DNA of 21,746 bases from JBCBDX01 sp039815825 (GTDB lineage Bacteria > Pseudomonadota > Alphaproteobacteria > Rhizobiales > Rhizobiaceae): assembly GCA_039815825.1 (NCBI GenBank), contig JBCBYO010000045.1, positions 1 to 21,746 on the forward strand. The letters are read 5' to 3'. This document shows positions 1 through 7,642 of this stretch, piece after piece (the stretch's first letter is position 1; every line of letters begins with the position of its first letter). The notes under the pieces are model-generated. The model did not search any database and was not told where the DNA came from. It saw only the letters and a list, made by a program, of their open reading frames with translations. Both the position numbers and the translations under genes were made by a program.

Positions 1-2
1 AC

Positions 3-137
3 CTGTACCGCGGCCGGTATCTTTACAACCTGTCCAGCACAATGCCGGATCGAGATAGTCACAGCGGTTCAGGTCTTTCGGCGCTTGGTTTCCACGCCCT
101 CACCAGACCCAAATCCTACCATTTGAAGAAGCTTTGA
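3..137 (+). CDS. C-terminal fragment of an unidentified protein (5' end outside window)
   Basis: An open frame enters from the left edge and runs 44 codons to a TGA at 135-137, one base before the ATG of the alcohol dehydrogenase gene. That tight junction and the unremarkable codon use suggest the tail of a real upstream gene in the same operon. The fragment begins LYRGRYLYNLSSTMPD and ends RPKSYHLKKL. I do not recognise the family. A second frame, starting at base 1, is also open to about 126, but its composition (many Cys and Thr) looks less like protein. The call rests on position more than on content. Confidence 0.38.
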   Translation: MYRGRYLYNLSSTMPDRDSHSGSGLSALGFHALTRPKSYHLKKL

Positions 138-138
138 A

Positions 139-1284
139 ATGAACCTTGTTGGCAATTGGAACTATCCGACCTCGATCCGTTTTGGCGCGGGCCGCATCGC
201 CGAGATCGGAGTGGCCTGCAAAGCAGCAGGCTTGTCAAAGCCGTTGTTTGTTACCGATCGCGGCCTAGCGAAATTGGATATCACAAAGCAAACGCTTGCT
301 TTGCTCGAAGAGGCGGGGCTCGGTTCGGCGGTATTCGCCGAAGTCGACCCCAATCCAACAGATGAAAACGCGGAAGCCGGTGTCGAATTTTACCGCGATG
401 GAGGGTTTGACGGTGTCATCGCTTTCGGCGGTGGTTCGGGGCTCGATCTGGGCAAAGTCATCGCATTCATGGCCGGTCAGACCCGACCAATTTGGGATTT
501 CGAAGATATTGGCGATTGGTGGACCCGCGCTGATGGCGATGCGATCGCCCCGATCATCGCGGTGCCGACAACCGCAGGCACCGGTTCAGAGGTCGGCCGC
601 GCCAGCGTTATTACCCACTCGGAATTGGGTGAAAAGAAGATCATCTTCCACCCTAAGATGCTGCCCGTCGCTGTTATAGCCGATCCGGAACTGACGGTTG
701 GTATGCCCAAATTTATTACCGCCGGTACCGGACTTGATGCATTCGCGCACTGTGTGGAGGCCTACTCCTCGCCCCATTATCATCCCATGAGCCAAGGCAT
801 CGCATTGGAGGGTATGCGGTTGGTGAAGGAGTATCTGCCGCGTGCCTATAAAGATGGAAACGATCTTGAAGCCCGGGCTCATATGATGAGCGCGGCTGCC
901 ATGGGCGCGACTGCCTTCCAAAAAGGACTTGGCGCGATCCATGCACTAAGCCACCCGATTGGGGCCGTCCATCATACCCACCATGGCACAACCAACGCTG
1001 TGTGTATGCCGGAGGTTCTCAAATTCAACGCAAACGCAATTCGTGAGCGATTTGATTTGGCAGCAGCGTATCTTGGCATCAAAGGCGGGTTCGATGGGTA
1101 CTGCGCCTTTGTCGATGAATTCAACGCATCCTTTGCCATTCCAAAAACACTAACAGAACTTGGCGTAAAGGATCCGGACATCGACAGTTTGGTTGATGCC
1201 GCACTTCGCGATCCAAGCACCGGCGGGAACCCGGTAGAAATGACGCCTGAAAACACCCGTACCCTATTGGAAGCGTTGCTCTAA
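139..1284 (+). CDS. Iron-containing (group III) alcohol dehydrogenase
   Basis: Predicted cytoplasmic NAD(P)-dependent alcohol dehydrogenase of the Fe-ADH family, 381 aa, close to the usual 380-390. The N-terminal half is a nucleotide-binding fold with GGGSGLDLGK at about 98-107 and PTTAGTGSE at 143-151. The helical C-terminal half carries the expected metal ligands D200 and H204 (GLDAFAH), H268 (GAIHALSHP) and H282 (HHTHHG), spaced as in the lactaldehyde reductase FucO. The ATG at 139 follows the stop of the upstream frame by one base, so translational coupling is likely. A short-chain dehydrogenase gene follows 140 bases downstream and then an ABC importer, so a role in catabolising an imported compound is possible. 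The substrate cannot be read from the sequence; the family includes enzymes for ethanol, 1,3-propanediol, 4-hydroxybutyrate and maleylacetate. Confidence 0.9.
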   Translation: MNLVGNWNYPTSIRFGAGRIAEIGVACKAAGLSKPLFVTDRGLAKLDITKQTLALLEEAGLGSAVFAEVDPNPTDENAEAGVEFYRDGGFDGVIAFGGGSGLDLGKVIAFMAGQTRPIWDFEDIGDWWTRADGDAIAPIIAVPTTAGTGSEVGRASVITHSELGEKKIIFHPKMLPVAVIADPELTVGMPKFITAGTGLDAFAHCVEAYSSPHYHPMSQGIALEGMRLVKEYLPRAYKDGNDLEARAHMMSAAAMGATAFQKGLGAIHALSHPIGAVHHTHHGTTNAVCMPEVLKFNANAIRERFDLAAAYLGIKGGFDGYCAFVDEFNASFAIPKTLTELGVKDPDIDSLVDAALRDPSTGGNPVEMTPENTRTLLEALL

Positions 1285-1424
1285 ACAGGCATAGCCAAAA
1301 CAGTTGCTGAGCTTTTTGCCTCAGTACCAGCGCCACCCTGCCATTGACGGTTATTTTGTCCCGGGGAAGCGTTTACGGCTTCATTCCTGACTTGTCGCAA
1401 TTTTGAGAGCCCTATGTGCAGCTC

Positions 1425-2105
1425 ATGAGCAGACATTATGAACAAAGCCGAGCACTCGTCATCGGCGCATCTGGCGGTATCGGCGCCGCGGTTTCAGCTG
1501 AACTTGCGCGCCGCGGCGCTTCTGTCACCACATTGTCGCGTGCGGAAGACGGGTTGGATGTAACCAGTCAAACTTCAGTTGACCGTATACTTGGCGCGCT
1601 CAGCGGACCATTCGAGACCATCTTCGTCTCAACAGGCATCCTCGCGCCGGTTGGTAAGGCACCGGAAAAATCACTGGACGCGATCGACGTCTCCCAAATG
1701 GCCGATGTCTTTGCTGCCAACGCTATCGGCCCCGCCTTGGTTTTGCGGCACCTGCCAAGGCTCCTTCCGCCTTCGGGTCGATCATTGGCTGCCGTCCTGA
1801 CCGCCCGTGTTGGGTCTATTGGCGACAACCAACTAGGGGGTTGGTATTCATATCGGGCATCCAAAGCCGCTGCCAACCAGCTTGTGCATACGGCCGCGAT
1901 CGAAATCAGGCGAAAGCGCAAAGAGGCTGTTGTTGTCGCTTTGCATCCCGGCACGGTCGCGACACCGTTTACACAAGCATACGATGGACATCGCAAGCAG
2001 CAACCCGACGAAGCGGCAAAGAACTTGCTGGATGTGTTGGAGCGCCTTACGCCAGCAGATAACGGCGGCTTTTTCGATTGGGCTGGCGCGCAAGTGCCAT
2101 GGTGA
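1425..2105 (+). CDS. Short-chain dehydrogenase/reductase (SDR) family oxidoreductase
   Basis: A 226-aa classical SDR with a Rossmann fold. The cofactor loop GASGGIG lies near residues 15-21 and the active site YRASK follows GGWYS in the second half, with an upstream serine in the RVGSIGDN segment as the probable catalytic Ser. After the active site comes a typical HPGTVATPFT segment, which normally closes over NAD(P). The overall form resembles the CsgA-like subgroup of small SDRs. I chose the ATG at 1425; a GTG three codons upstream (1416) is also possible, and neither has a strong Shine-Dalgarno. The gene lies between the iron alcohol dehydrogenase and the ABC importer on the same strand, with gaps of 140 and 79 bases, so a shared operon is possible. 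The substrate is unknown. Confidence 0.85.
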   Translation: MSRHYEQSRALVIGASGGIGAAVSAELARRGASVTTLSRAEDGLDVTSQTSVDRILGALSGPFETIFVSTGILAPVGKAPEKSLDAIDVSQMADVFAANAIGPALVLRHLPRLLPPSGRSLAAVLTARVGSIGDNQLGGWYSYRASKAAANQLVHTAAIEIRRKRKEAVVVALHPGTVATPFTQAYDGHRKQQPDEAAKNLLDVLERLTPADNGGFFDWAGAQVPW

Positions 2106-2184
2106 TTGACCGCTTTTAATGGACAAATAGCTCAACTTGCCCAATAAAATCGTTGATCGATTTCTTTCCTTCGCATCTGGGAGC

Positions 2185-3027
2185 ATGACTGTGAGAGACG
2201 TATTGAAGACATCAATTCTGGCAGGCGCGGCGTTGGCGCTGGTAAACCTTTCGGGCGCTGCTTTTGCGGCCGGACACTGCGCTGGCGGCAAAACCATCAC
2301 CGAAGGCAAATTGACGATCGCCACCGGCAATCCCGCTTACTATCCGTGGGTACATAATGACGCACCTGAAGCAGGCGAGGGCTTTGAAGCAGCAGTTGCA
2401 TATGCCGTCGCCGAAGAAATGGGTTTCTCCGCTGACGATGTCGTATGGGTTCGCACGAGTTTTGATGAAGCCATTCAGCCAGGTGCGAAGAATTTCGACT
2501 TCAATTTGCAACAGTTTTCGATCACCGAAGAGCGTGAGAAAGTCGTCGATTTCTCTGAAGCCTACTATTCGGCCGCGGCGGCTGTATTGGTCACCACATC
2601 TGCAGTTGAAGGCGGCCTGGAGCCGAAGCTCGACGCTCTGAAGGCGTTGAAATGGGGTGTTGTGCAAGCGACAACCGCACTGCCTGTCGTGACGGATGTC
2701 ATTGAGCCTGATGCGGATCCGCTGTTCTATGATGATAACGCCAACGCAGTTGCAGCGATGCAGGCCGGCCAGATTGATGCAGCTATCTTTGATTTGCCGA
2801 CGGCACTTTTCATCTCCGCTGTGCAAATGGACAACGGCGTTGTGCTCGGACAATTTCCTGCGGGGCAATCCGACAACCCCGACCAGTTCGGTCTTTTGAT
2901 GGAAGAGGGAAGTGAACTAAAGCAGTGCGTGGATGCCGCGTTGGGTGAACTAACGGCAAGTGGCAAGCTGGCAGAAATCGAAGCCCAATGGTTGCAAGCC
3001 GCTACTGACGTTCCGCTGGTCGAATAA
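2185..3027 (+). CDS. Polar amino-acid-type ABC transporter, periplasmic substrate-binding protein
   Basis: A 280-aa solute-binding protein of family 3 (SBP_bac_3). From the ATG at 2185 the protein opens with a basic N-region, a hydrophobic stretch (SILAGAALALVNLSGAAFA) and a likely AFA|AG signal-peptidase cut, so it is exported to the periplasm. The mature part has the family pattern: KLTIATGNPAYYPWV, the central FDFNLQQFSITEEREKVVDF segment, and VVQATTALPVV at the second lobe. The start at 2185 is preceded by CTGGGAG. A TTG at 2137 would add 16 residues ahead of an otherwise complete signal peptide and is less likely. The permease starts 12 bases downstream and the ATPase after that, forming a complete importer. 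The ligand is not determinable; homologues bind polar or charged amino acids and related small amines. Confidence 0.9.
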   Translation: MTVRDVLKTSILAGAALALVNLSGAAFAAGHCAGGKTITEGKLTIATGNPAYYPWVHNDAPEAGEGFEAAVAYAVAEEMGFSADDVVWVRTSFDEAIQPGAKNFDFNLQQFSITEEREKVVDFSEAYYSAAAAVLVTTSAVEGGLEPKLDALKALKWGVVQATTALPVVTDVIEPDADPLFYDDNANAVAAMQAGQIDAAIFDLPTALFISAVQMDNGVVLGQFPAGQSDNPDQFGLLMEEGSELKQCVDAALGELTASGKLAEIEAQWLQAATDVPLVE

Positions 3028-3039
3028 GTAAACGAGGAA

Positions 3040-3849
3040 ATGAGCAGACGCGCCGCCTATGAGGCGCGCCAAAGACGGCGCGCCACCATAATCGCTTCCG
3101 GCAGCACAGTGTTGGCGCTTGTAGCAATCATTTTGTTGGTGCCGTTGGCGCCGGGTTGGCCACGCGTACAACAGAGCTTTTTCTCTGGCGAAGTTTTTGT
3201 CCAAACGTTTCCCAAAATGTTGGAAGCGTTCATGCTCAATATCGCAATTTTTGCTTGGAGCGCTCCACTCGTGGCGTTGGTGGGTTTGCTAATTGCGCTC
3301 GCGCGCTCTGTGCAGGCGCCTGCACTGTTCCCTTTGAGGTTTTTCGGAGCCGCTTATGTCGACATTTTCCGTGGCTTGCCGGTTGTCCTTGTCATTTATT
3401 TGATAGGCTTTGGGATCCCCGGCCTTGGCCTGCCGCGACCTTATAATTCGCCTTATGTTTGGGGAACGGTCGCATTGGTCCTGACATATTCTGCCTATGT
3501 CGCAGAGATCATCCGTTCGGGGATCGAGAGCGTGCATCCAAGCCAACGCGCTGCAGGTCTTTCGCTTGGTATGAGTGAGCGGCACGTGATGCGCGATATC
3601 ATTTTACCGCAGGCAATTCGGCGTGTTGTGCCGGCGAATATGAACATGCTGATTGCGTTACAAAAAGACGTAGCGTTGCTAAGCTTCATCGGGCCGGTGG
3701 AGATCCTGCGCCAAGCCGGGATATACAAAAGCCTGTTGGCGAATTTCACGCCTTATGTGGTAGCCGCCGTGATCTTCCTGTCGGTAACGATACCAGCAAC
3801 GCGCTACGCCGATTATCTGGTGAACAGGCAACGCAATGCCAGAAGCTGA
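3040..3849 (+). CDS. Polar amino-acid-type ABC transporter, permease
   Basis: A 269-aa inner-membrane permease of the HisM/GlnP type. A short basic cytoplasmic N-terminus (MSRRAAYEARQRRRA) is followed by a first membrane segment around residues 15-33 and several more to the C-terminus. The cytoplasmic coupling (EAA) loop is visible as AGLSLGMSERHVMRD followed by LPQAIRRVVP near residues 170-195; it contacts the ATPase. FRGLPVVLVIYLI is typical of this subfamily. The gene starts 12 bases after the binding protein, and its end overlaps the ATPase start by 14 bases, so the three proteins are probably made together. Only one permease is present, so the channel would be a homodimer. Confidence 0.92.
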   Translation: MSRRAAYEARQRRRATIIASGSTVLALVAIILLVPLAPGWPRVQQSFFSGEVFVQTFPKMLEAFMLNIAIFAWSAPLVALVGLLIALARSVQAPALFPLRFFGAAYVDIFRGLPVVLVIYLIGFGIPGLGLPRPYNSPYVWGTVALVLTYSAYVAEIIRSGIESVHPSQRAAGLSLGMSERHVMRDIILPQAIRRVVPANMNMLIALQKDVALLSFIGPVEILRQAGIYKSLLANFTPYVVAAVIFLSVTIPATRYADYLVNRQRNARS

Positions 3850-4579
3850 ACTAAAACTGCGATTGCAAGGCGTCATCAAATCCTTTGGCACCCATACTGT
3901 TTTGCGCGGCATCGATCTTCAAATCGGGGAAGGCGAGATGGTCTGCCTGATCGGGGCCTCAGGCTCCGGCAAATCAACATTACTGCGCTGTATCAATGGG
4001 CTTGAGGCGGTGGATGACGGATACATTTTTCTCAACGATACTGACATCGCTGAACCCGGCATTGACCTCGGTTCAGTGCGTCAACGCATTGGGATCGTAT
4101 TTCAATCGTTCAATCTTTTTCCGCACATGACAGCCCTTCAAAACGTATTGCTTGCACCCAAGCGGGTGCTTCGCAAAAGCGCTGAAGCAATGCGGCCCGA
4201 GGCAGAGGCGCTTTTTGCCCGTTTCAGCCTCGAAGATCATATGATGAAGTATCCGGACCAGCTCTCTGGCGGGCAGCAGCAGCGGGTCGCGATCATCCGC
4301 GCTTTGGCAATGCAGCCAGAAGTTATGCTGTTTGATGAAGTTACATCGGCACTCGATCCAGAATTGGTCGGTGAGGTGCTTGATGTGCTCAGACAGTTGT
4401 CAGCTGAAGGAATGACGATGATTCTGGCGACCCATGAAATGCGATTTGCACGCGAAGTGGCCAATCGAATAGTTTTCATGGATCAGGGCGTCATCTGCGA
4501 ACAAGGCCCCCCGGAAACGCTTTTCAGCGCGCCCAAGCAAGCACGCACCAAGGAGTTTCTAGCAAGCGTTTTGGGCTAA
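3836..4579 (+). CDS. Polar amino-acid-type ABC transporter, ATP-binding protein
   Basis: A 247-aa ABC ATPase of the GlnQ/HisP class, energising the permease encoded just upstream. Visible motifs: Walker A GASGSGKST (40-48), Q-loop at FQSFNLFPH (about 89-97), signature LSGGQQQR (143-150), Walker B with catalytic Glu in VMLFDEVTSALDP (163-175) and the H-loop ATHEM (198-202). All key residues are intact. The ATG lies inside the last codons of the permease gene (14-base overlap), a normal arrangement for translational coupling. It lacks the extra C-terminal regulatory domain expected of an iron-type FbpC ATPase, so I assign it to the amino-acid importer and not to the iron permease that follows 104 bases downstream. 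Confidence 0.93.
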   Translation: MPEAELKLRLQGVIKSFGTHTVLRGIDLQIGEGEMVCLIGASGSGKSTLLRCINGLEAVDDGYIFLNDTDIAEPGIDLGSVRQRIGIVFQSFNLFPHMTALQNVLLAPKRVLRKSAEAMRPEAEALFARFSLEDHMMKYPDQLSGGQQQRVAIIRALAMQPEVMLFDEVTSALDPELVGEVLDVLRQLSAEGMTMILATHEMRFAREVANRIVFMDQGVICEQGPPETLFSAPKQARTKEFLASVLG

Positions 4580-4683
4580 GCTTTGCGCCATGTGCAGCCG
4601 ATATATCTACAGGCTCTCGGTGCTTGCGTATAAAACCTTCCTTCTGTTATCAGCATTTATCGTTTGAAACGGGATTTGGCGTG

Positions 4684-6378
4684 ATGGTGAAGCAGATTTT
4701 ACGGGGGGTCGCTTGGCTCACCGTCTGTGTTTGCGCTTTCCCGATCATCTCGGTTTTGATCTCAGCGTTTAGCGGCACATCGGAAACATGGACGCTCCTC
4801 TCCGAAACCGTGCTTGCCCGTTATGTAGTCACGACGCTTGAGCTGGTAATTCTGGTCGGCATCGGAACGGCTGTGATCGGAACTGTTTCAGCGTGGCTCG
4901 TTGCCGTTTGCGAGTTTCCCGGGCGCCGCATTTTTGAGATTGCGTTGGCGCTGCCCTTTGCGTTTCCCGCCTATGTGCTGGCCTATGCCTACACCGATCT
5001 GCTCGACCATCCCGGCATCGTTCAGACAACATTGCGTCAGTGGAATGATTGGGGCCCAAGAGACTATTGGTTCCCTGAGATCCGCTCGCTTGGCGGTGCG
5101 GCCCTTATGCTTGTGTTAGTGCTGTATCCTTATGTGTACCTGTTGGCGCGTGCCTCGTTCATTCGCCAATCGCCGACAGCCTACCAAGCAGCGCGCATGC
5201 TGGGCCGGTCGCCATTAAACGCGTTTTTCACGATCAGCTTGCCGCTGGCGCGCCCGGCTATTGCCGGTGGTGTTGTCTTGGCTCTCATGGAAACGGTCGC
5301 TGATTTCGGTACGGTTTCGCATTTTGCTGTCCAAACCTTTTCGACCGGTATCTACCAAGCGTGGATTGGTATGGGCGATCGATCGGCATCTTCGCAGCTG
5401 GCTCTTTGCCTGATGGGCGTGGCGTTTGTACTGATCGTTTTGGAGCGCATCGAGCGCAGCCGACGGTCTCACTTTGAAGCGGGCAAACGGATCGAGGCCA
5501 TGTCGCGGCACGAGCTGCATGGCTTTCGGGCAGCCGCAGCAATTGTCTTTTGCGCCGTACCTGTTCTCGGTGGTTTTGTCATACCGTTGGTGGTTCTAGG
5601 TGAAATGGCATGGGGTTCTGGGCAAAACCCCTTTGACGAGCGCTATATTCGTTTCATTAGCAATTCACTTTTTCTAGCCACCAGTGCTGCCGTCATAACA
5701 ATGCTCTTTGCCATCGTGGTTGGCTACAACGCTCGGCTCTTCCCCGGTAAACCAGCTGAAGTGACCAAAACACTCGCCGGGCTTGGCTATGCAATCCCCG
5801 GCGGGGTGATCGCCGTTGGCGTGTTCGTACCATTTGCCCTGTTCGACAATACGCTCGACGCTTACATGCGAGAAAACTGGGGCGTCTCTACCGGTCTATT
5901 ACTCTCCGGTTCGGTCTTTATCCTTCTGGTTGCCTATATGGTCCGCTTCATGGCGGTGGCGCTGTCATCGTTCGATACCGGTATCTCCCAGATAAAACCG
6001 TCGATCGACTCCGTTGCGCGCACCCTTGGGGCGGGCCATGGTCGCATATTGTTCGGTGTTCATCTGCCTTTGATGCGCGCTAGCCTCTTAACGGGTGCAC
6101 TGATCGTTTTCGTCGACGTCATGAAGGAGTTGCCAGCAACCTTGATGCTGCGCCCCTTCAACTATGACACGCTTGCCGTGCACGCCTACCGCTTGGCTTC
6201 GGATGAGCGTTTGACACAGTCGGCCGTGCCGTCACTCGCGATTGTTGCCTTCGGTTTGTTGCCGGTCATTATATTATGCCGGACCATTGCCCGAGAGCGT
6301 CCGGTGCACCATGCAGAACTGGCGCATAAACACCAACATGCTCCGGCGCCGGTGACCAGCCCGGTGCCAGCGGAATAA
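4684..6378 (+). CDS. fbpB: Ferric-iron ABC transporter permease, fused two-domain (FbpB/SfuB-like)
   Basis: A 564-aa integral inner-membrane protein, about twice the length of a single permease domain, as usual for FbpB/SfuB. It has two homologous halves of about six membrane segments. Each half carries its own EAA coupling loop: ARMLGRSPLNAFFTISLPLA in the first and ARTLGAGHGRILFGVHLPLM in the second. DVMKELPATLMLRPFNYDTL near the C-terminus is highly typical of this family. It would pass Fe(III) delivered by the periplasmic binding protein encoded convergently at 6457-7491. I chose the ATG at 4684; a TTG at 4624 would add 20 residues before the first membrane helix. No cognate ATPase gene lies beside it, and I find no TGA-N9-TCA iron box in the 104 bases upstream. 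Confidence 0.88.
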   Translation: MVKQILRGVAWLTVCVCAFPIISVLISAFSGTSETWTLLSETVLARYVVTTLELVILVGIGTAVIGTVSAWLVAVCEFPGRRIFEIALALPFAFPAYVLAYAYTDLLDHPGIVQTTLRQWNDWGPRDYWFPEIRSLGGAALMLVLVLYPYVYLLARASFIRQSPTAYQAARMLGRSPLNAFFTISLPLARPAIAGGVVLALMETVADFGTVSHFAVQTFSTGIYQAWIGMGDRSASSQLALCLMGVAFVLIVLERIERSRRSHFEAGKRIEAMSRHELHGFRAAAAIVFCAVPVLGGFVIPLVVLGEMAWGSGQNPFDERYIRFISNSLFLATSAAVITMLFAIVVGYNARLFPGKPAEVTKTLAGLGYAIPGGVIAVGVFVPFALFDNTLDAYMRENWGVSTGLLLSGSVFILLVAYMVRFMAVALSSFDTGISQIKPSIDSVARTLGAGHGRILFGVHLPLMRASLLTGALIVFVDVMKELPATLMLRPFNYDTLAVHAYRLASDERLTQSAVPSLAIVAFGLLPVIILCRTIARERPVHHAELAHKHQHAPAPVTSPVPAE

Positions 6379-6381
6379 AAA

Positions 6382-6407
6382 ACCGCACCGGATGATGCCG
6401 GTGCGGT
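6382..6407 (-). terminator. Intrinsic terminator after the fbpA-like gene
   Basis: A perfect 10-bp GC-rich hairpin, ACCGCACCGG (6382-6391) and CCGGTGCGGT (6398-6407), with a six-base loop. Read on the minus strand it is followed directly by a run of T (the A-run at 6377-6382 on the plus strand), the classic layout for ending minus-strand transcription. It lies 50 bases past the fbpA-like stop and a few bases past the convergent fbpB-like stop. On the plus strand no U-tract follows, so it would stop plus-strand transcripts less efficiently. Confidence 0.9.
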
Positions 6408-6456
6408 CTCGGATCTGAAAATACCATTTTTTGGATTTTCAGTGCCCCGTGTTCGA

Positions 6457-7491
6457 TTATTTCCAGCCGACTTCACCAAGTACACGGTTTGCCGCATCAA
6501 TGTTGTCGGCAATATCGGAAAGTTCAATCACGTCCGGACGGAAGATACCCAGTGCTGCAACGGAAGGTGCCAACCCAACGCCAGGCACGCCTGGGTATTC
6601 ATCATTGCCGGCCGAGAAGTAGGCTTGCGCTTGTTCGGACGCCAAATACTCAAGGAACTTGATGGCGTTTTCCTTGTTCGGCGCGTTCGCGGCAACACCG
6701 CCGCCAGAGATGTTCATGTGCGCCCCGATGCTGTTTTGGTTCGGGAATACCCAACCGATGTTTTCACGTACATCAGCCGGGAGCCCGTCAACATCTTTGC
6801 GGATCGCACGAGCGAAATAGTATGTGTTGGACATGGCCACATCGCACTCACCTGACGCAATGCCGCGCAGCTGGTCAGTATCACCGCCTTGCGGATCACG
6901 CGCAAAATTGGCGACTACGCCTTTGGCCCATTCGCCAACAGCTTCTTCACCCAAATGGGCAATCAGAGCGGCCGTGATATTCTGGGTGTAAACGTTAGAT
7001 GATGAGCGGATGCACACTTGTCCGGTATACTTAGGGTCCGCGAGATCCTGGTAGGTTCTAGGCGGCTCGGCTACGTCGTTCTTGTCGTAGAACAGAATGC
7101 GCGCGCGCTGTGAAAAGCCGAACCACTGATTGTCCTCGTCCTGCAAATAGGCGGGGATCGATGTTTCAAGAACAGCGCTGTCAACTGATTGTAGAAGGCC
7201 AAGATCTTTGGCGCGTGTCAGACGAACGGTGTCGACGGTCATGAAGATGTCAGCGGGGCTGTTGGCGCCTTCCGCATCCATGCGCGCAATGAGCTCATCG
7301 GCATTGCCCTCGATGCGGTTCACCTTAATGCCCGTTGCGGCTTCGAAATCAGAATAAAGGCGCTCATCTGTGTCGTAGTGGCGCGACGAGTAAAGGTTCA
7401 ATTCGCCATTCGCAAAAGCCGTAGAGCTCATGCCGGTCAACGCCGTCGCGGCCGCCAGTACAATTGTCGAGAGCTTGATCGCCCGTGTCAT
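6457..7491 (-). CDS. fbpA: Ferric-iron ABC transporter, periplasmic binding protein (FbpA-like)
   Basis: A 344-aa extracellular solute-binding protein of the ferric-binding (transferrin-like) class. Residues 1-28 form a signal peptide ending STAFA|NG. The mature protein begins GELNLYSSRHYDTDERLY, typical of FbpA/FutA. The paired tyrosines that coordinate Fe(III) in this family appear as NTYYFA (Y224-Y225), and H38/Y39 in the first strand region may add ligands. The ATG at 7491 has GGAGAAA eight bases upstream. The gene is divergent from rirA, and the 151 bases between them hold two RirA-type operators, so repression in iron-replete cells is expected. A strong terminator follows the stop. Its permease partner is the convergent gene at 4684-6378; the usual fbpABC operon order is broken and no ATPase is present. 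Confidence 0.9.
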   Translation of the reverse strand: MTRAIKLSTIVLAAATALTGMSSTAFANGELNLYSSRHYDTDERLYSDFEAATGIKVNRIEGNADELIARMDAEGANSPADIFMTVDTVRLTRAKDLGLLQSVDSAVLETSIPAYLQDEDNQWFGFSQRARILFYDKNDVAEPPRTYQDLADPKYTGQVCIRSSSNVYTQNITAALIAHLGEEAVGEWAKGVVANFARDPQGGDTDQLRGIASGECDVAMSNTYYFARAIRKDVDGLPADVRENIGWVFPNQNSIGAHMNISGGGVAANAPNKENAIKFLEYLASEQAQAYFSAGNDEYPGVPGVGLAPSVAALGIFRPDVIELSDIADNIDAANRVLGEVGWK

Positions 7492-7502
7492 TTCTGTTTC
7501 TC

Positions 7503-7537
7503 CGATTTAACCTGAGTAAATTGATCAGGTTAAATCG
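7503..7537. promoter_or_regulatory. Iron-responsive operator 1 (RirA box), 13-bp perfect inverted repeat
   Basis: The arms CGATTTAACCTGA (7503-7515) and TCAGGTTAAATCG (7525-7537) are exact reverse complements around a nine-base spacer. The core reads TGA-N9-TCA, the form reported for the iron-responsive operator bound by RirA in Rhizobiales. It lies 12-46 bases upstream of the fbpA-like ATG, covering where RNA polymerase or the start of the transcript would be, and overlaps a possible -35 element of rirA. The palindrome is seen directly; binding by RirA is inferred from motif and neighbours. Confidence 0.85.
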
Positions 7538-7548
7538 TCTCATATATC
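7521..7548 (+). promoter_or_regulatory. Possible rirA promoter (TTGATC-N16-TATATC)
   Basis: A TTGATC at 7521-7526 and a TATATC at 7543-7548 are separated by 16 bases, each matching four of six sigma-70 consensus positions. The -35-like element sits inside operator 1, and operator 2 begins right after the -10-like element. RirA bound at either site would therefore block it, which would give autoregulation. For the opposite strand, a TTGACA (7564-7559, minus) overlaps operator 2 and could be the fbpA -35, but I see no convincing -10 at the right distance. Confidence 0.4.
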
Positions 7549-7563
7549 TGACAAAATTTGTCA
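7549..7563. promoter_or_regulatory. Iron-responsive operator 2 (RirA box)
   Basis: TGACAAAATTTGTCA is a perfect 15-bp palindrome around a central A and again has TGA and TCA separated by exactly nine bases. Its centre (7556) lies 36 bp from the centre of operator 1 (7520), so two regulator dimers could bind side by side. It overlaps the TTGACA that may be the -35 box for the minus-strand fbpA-like gene, and lies 80-94 bases upstream of the rirA ATG. Function is inferred from motif and context. Confidence 0.8.
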
Positions 7564-7642
7564 AGTTTACTGGCGAGATTTTTTTTGTTGGTCTATTGTT
7601 GGGCGGATTGAGCTTCACGAACGGATTTTGGGTGGAAAGCGG

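Noticed and set aside
2212..2868. Long minus-strand open frame within the binding-protein gene (218 aa)
   Set aside because: It is rich in Cys, Arg and His without a family pattern, and opposite a clear secreted binding protein.
3836..4579. Reading the ATPase as the missing FbpC of the iron transporter
   Set aside because: It overlaps the amino-acid permease gene by 14 bases, is of the short GlnQ/HisP type, and lacks the C-terminal extension of iron-type ATPases.
7576..7583. Run of T upstream of rirA as a terminator
   Set aside because: No GC-rich hairpin precedes the run on either strand; it is part of the AT-rich promoter region.
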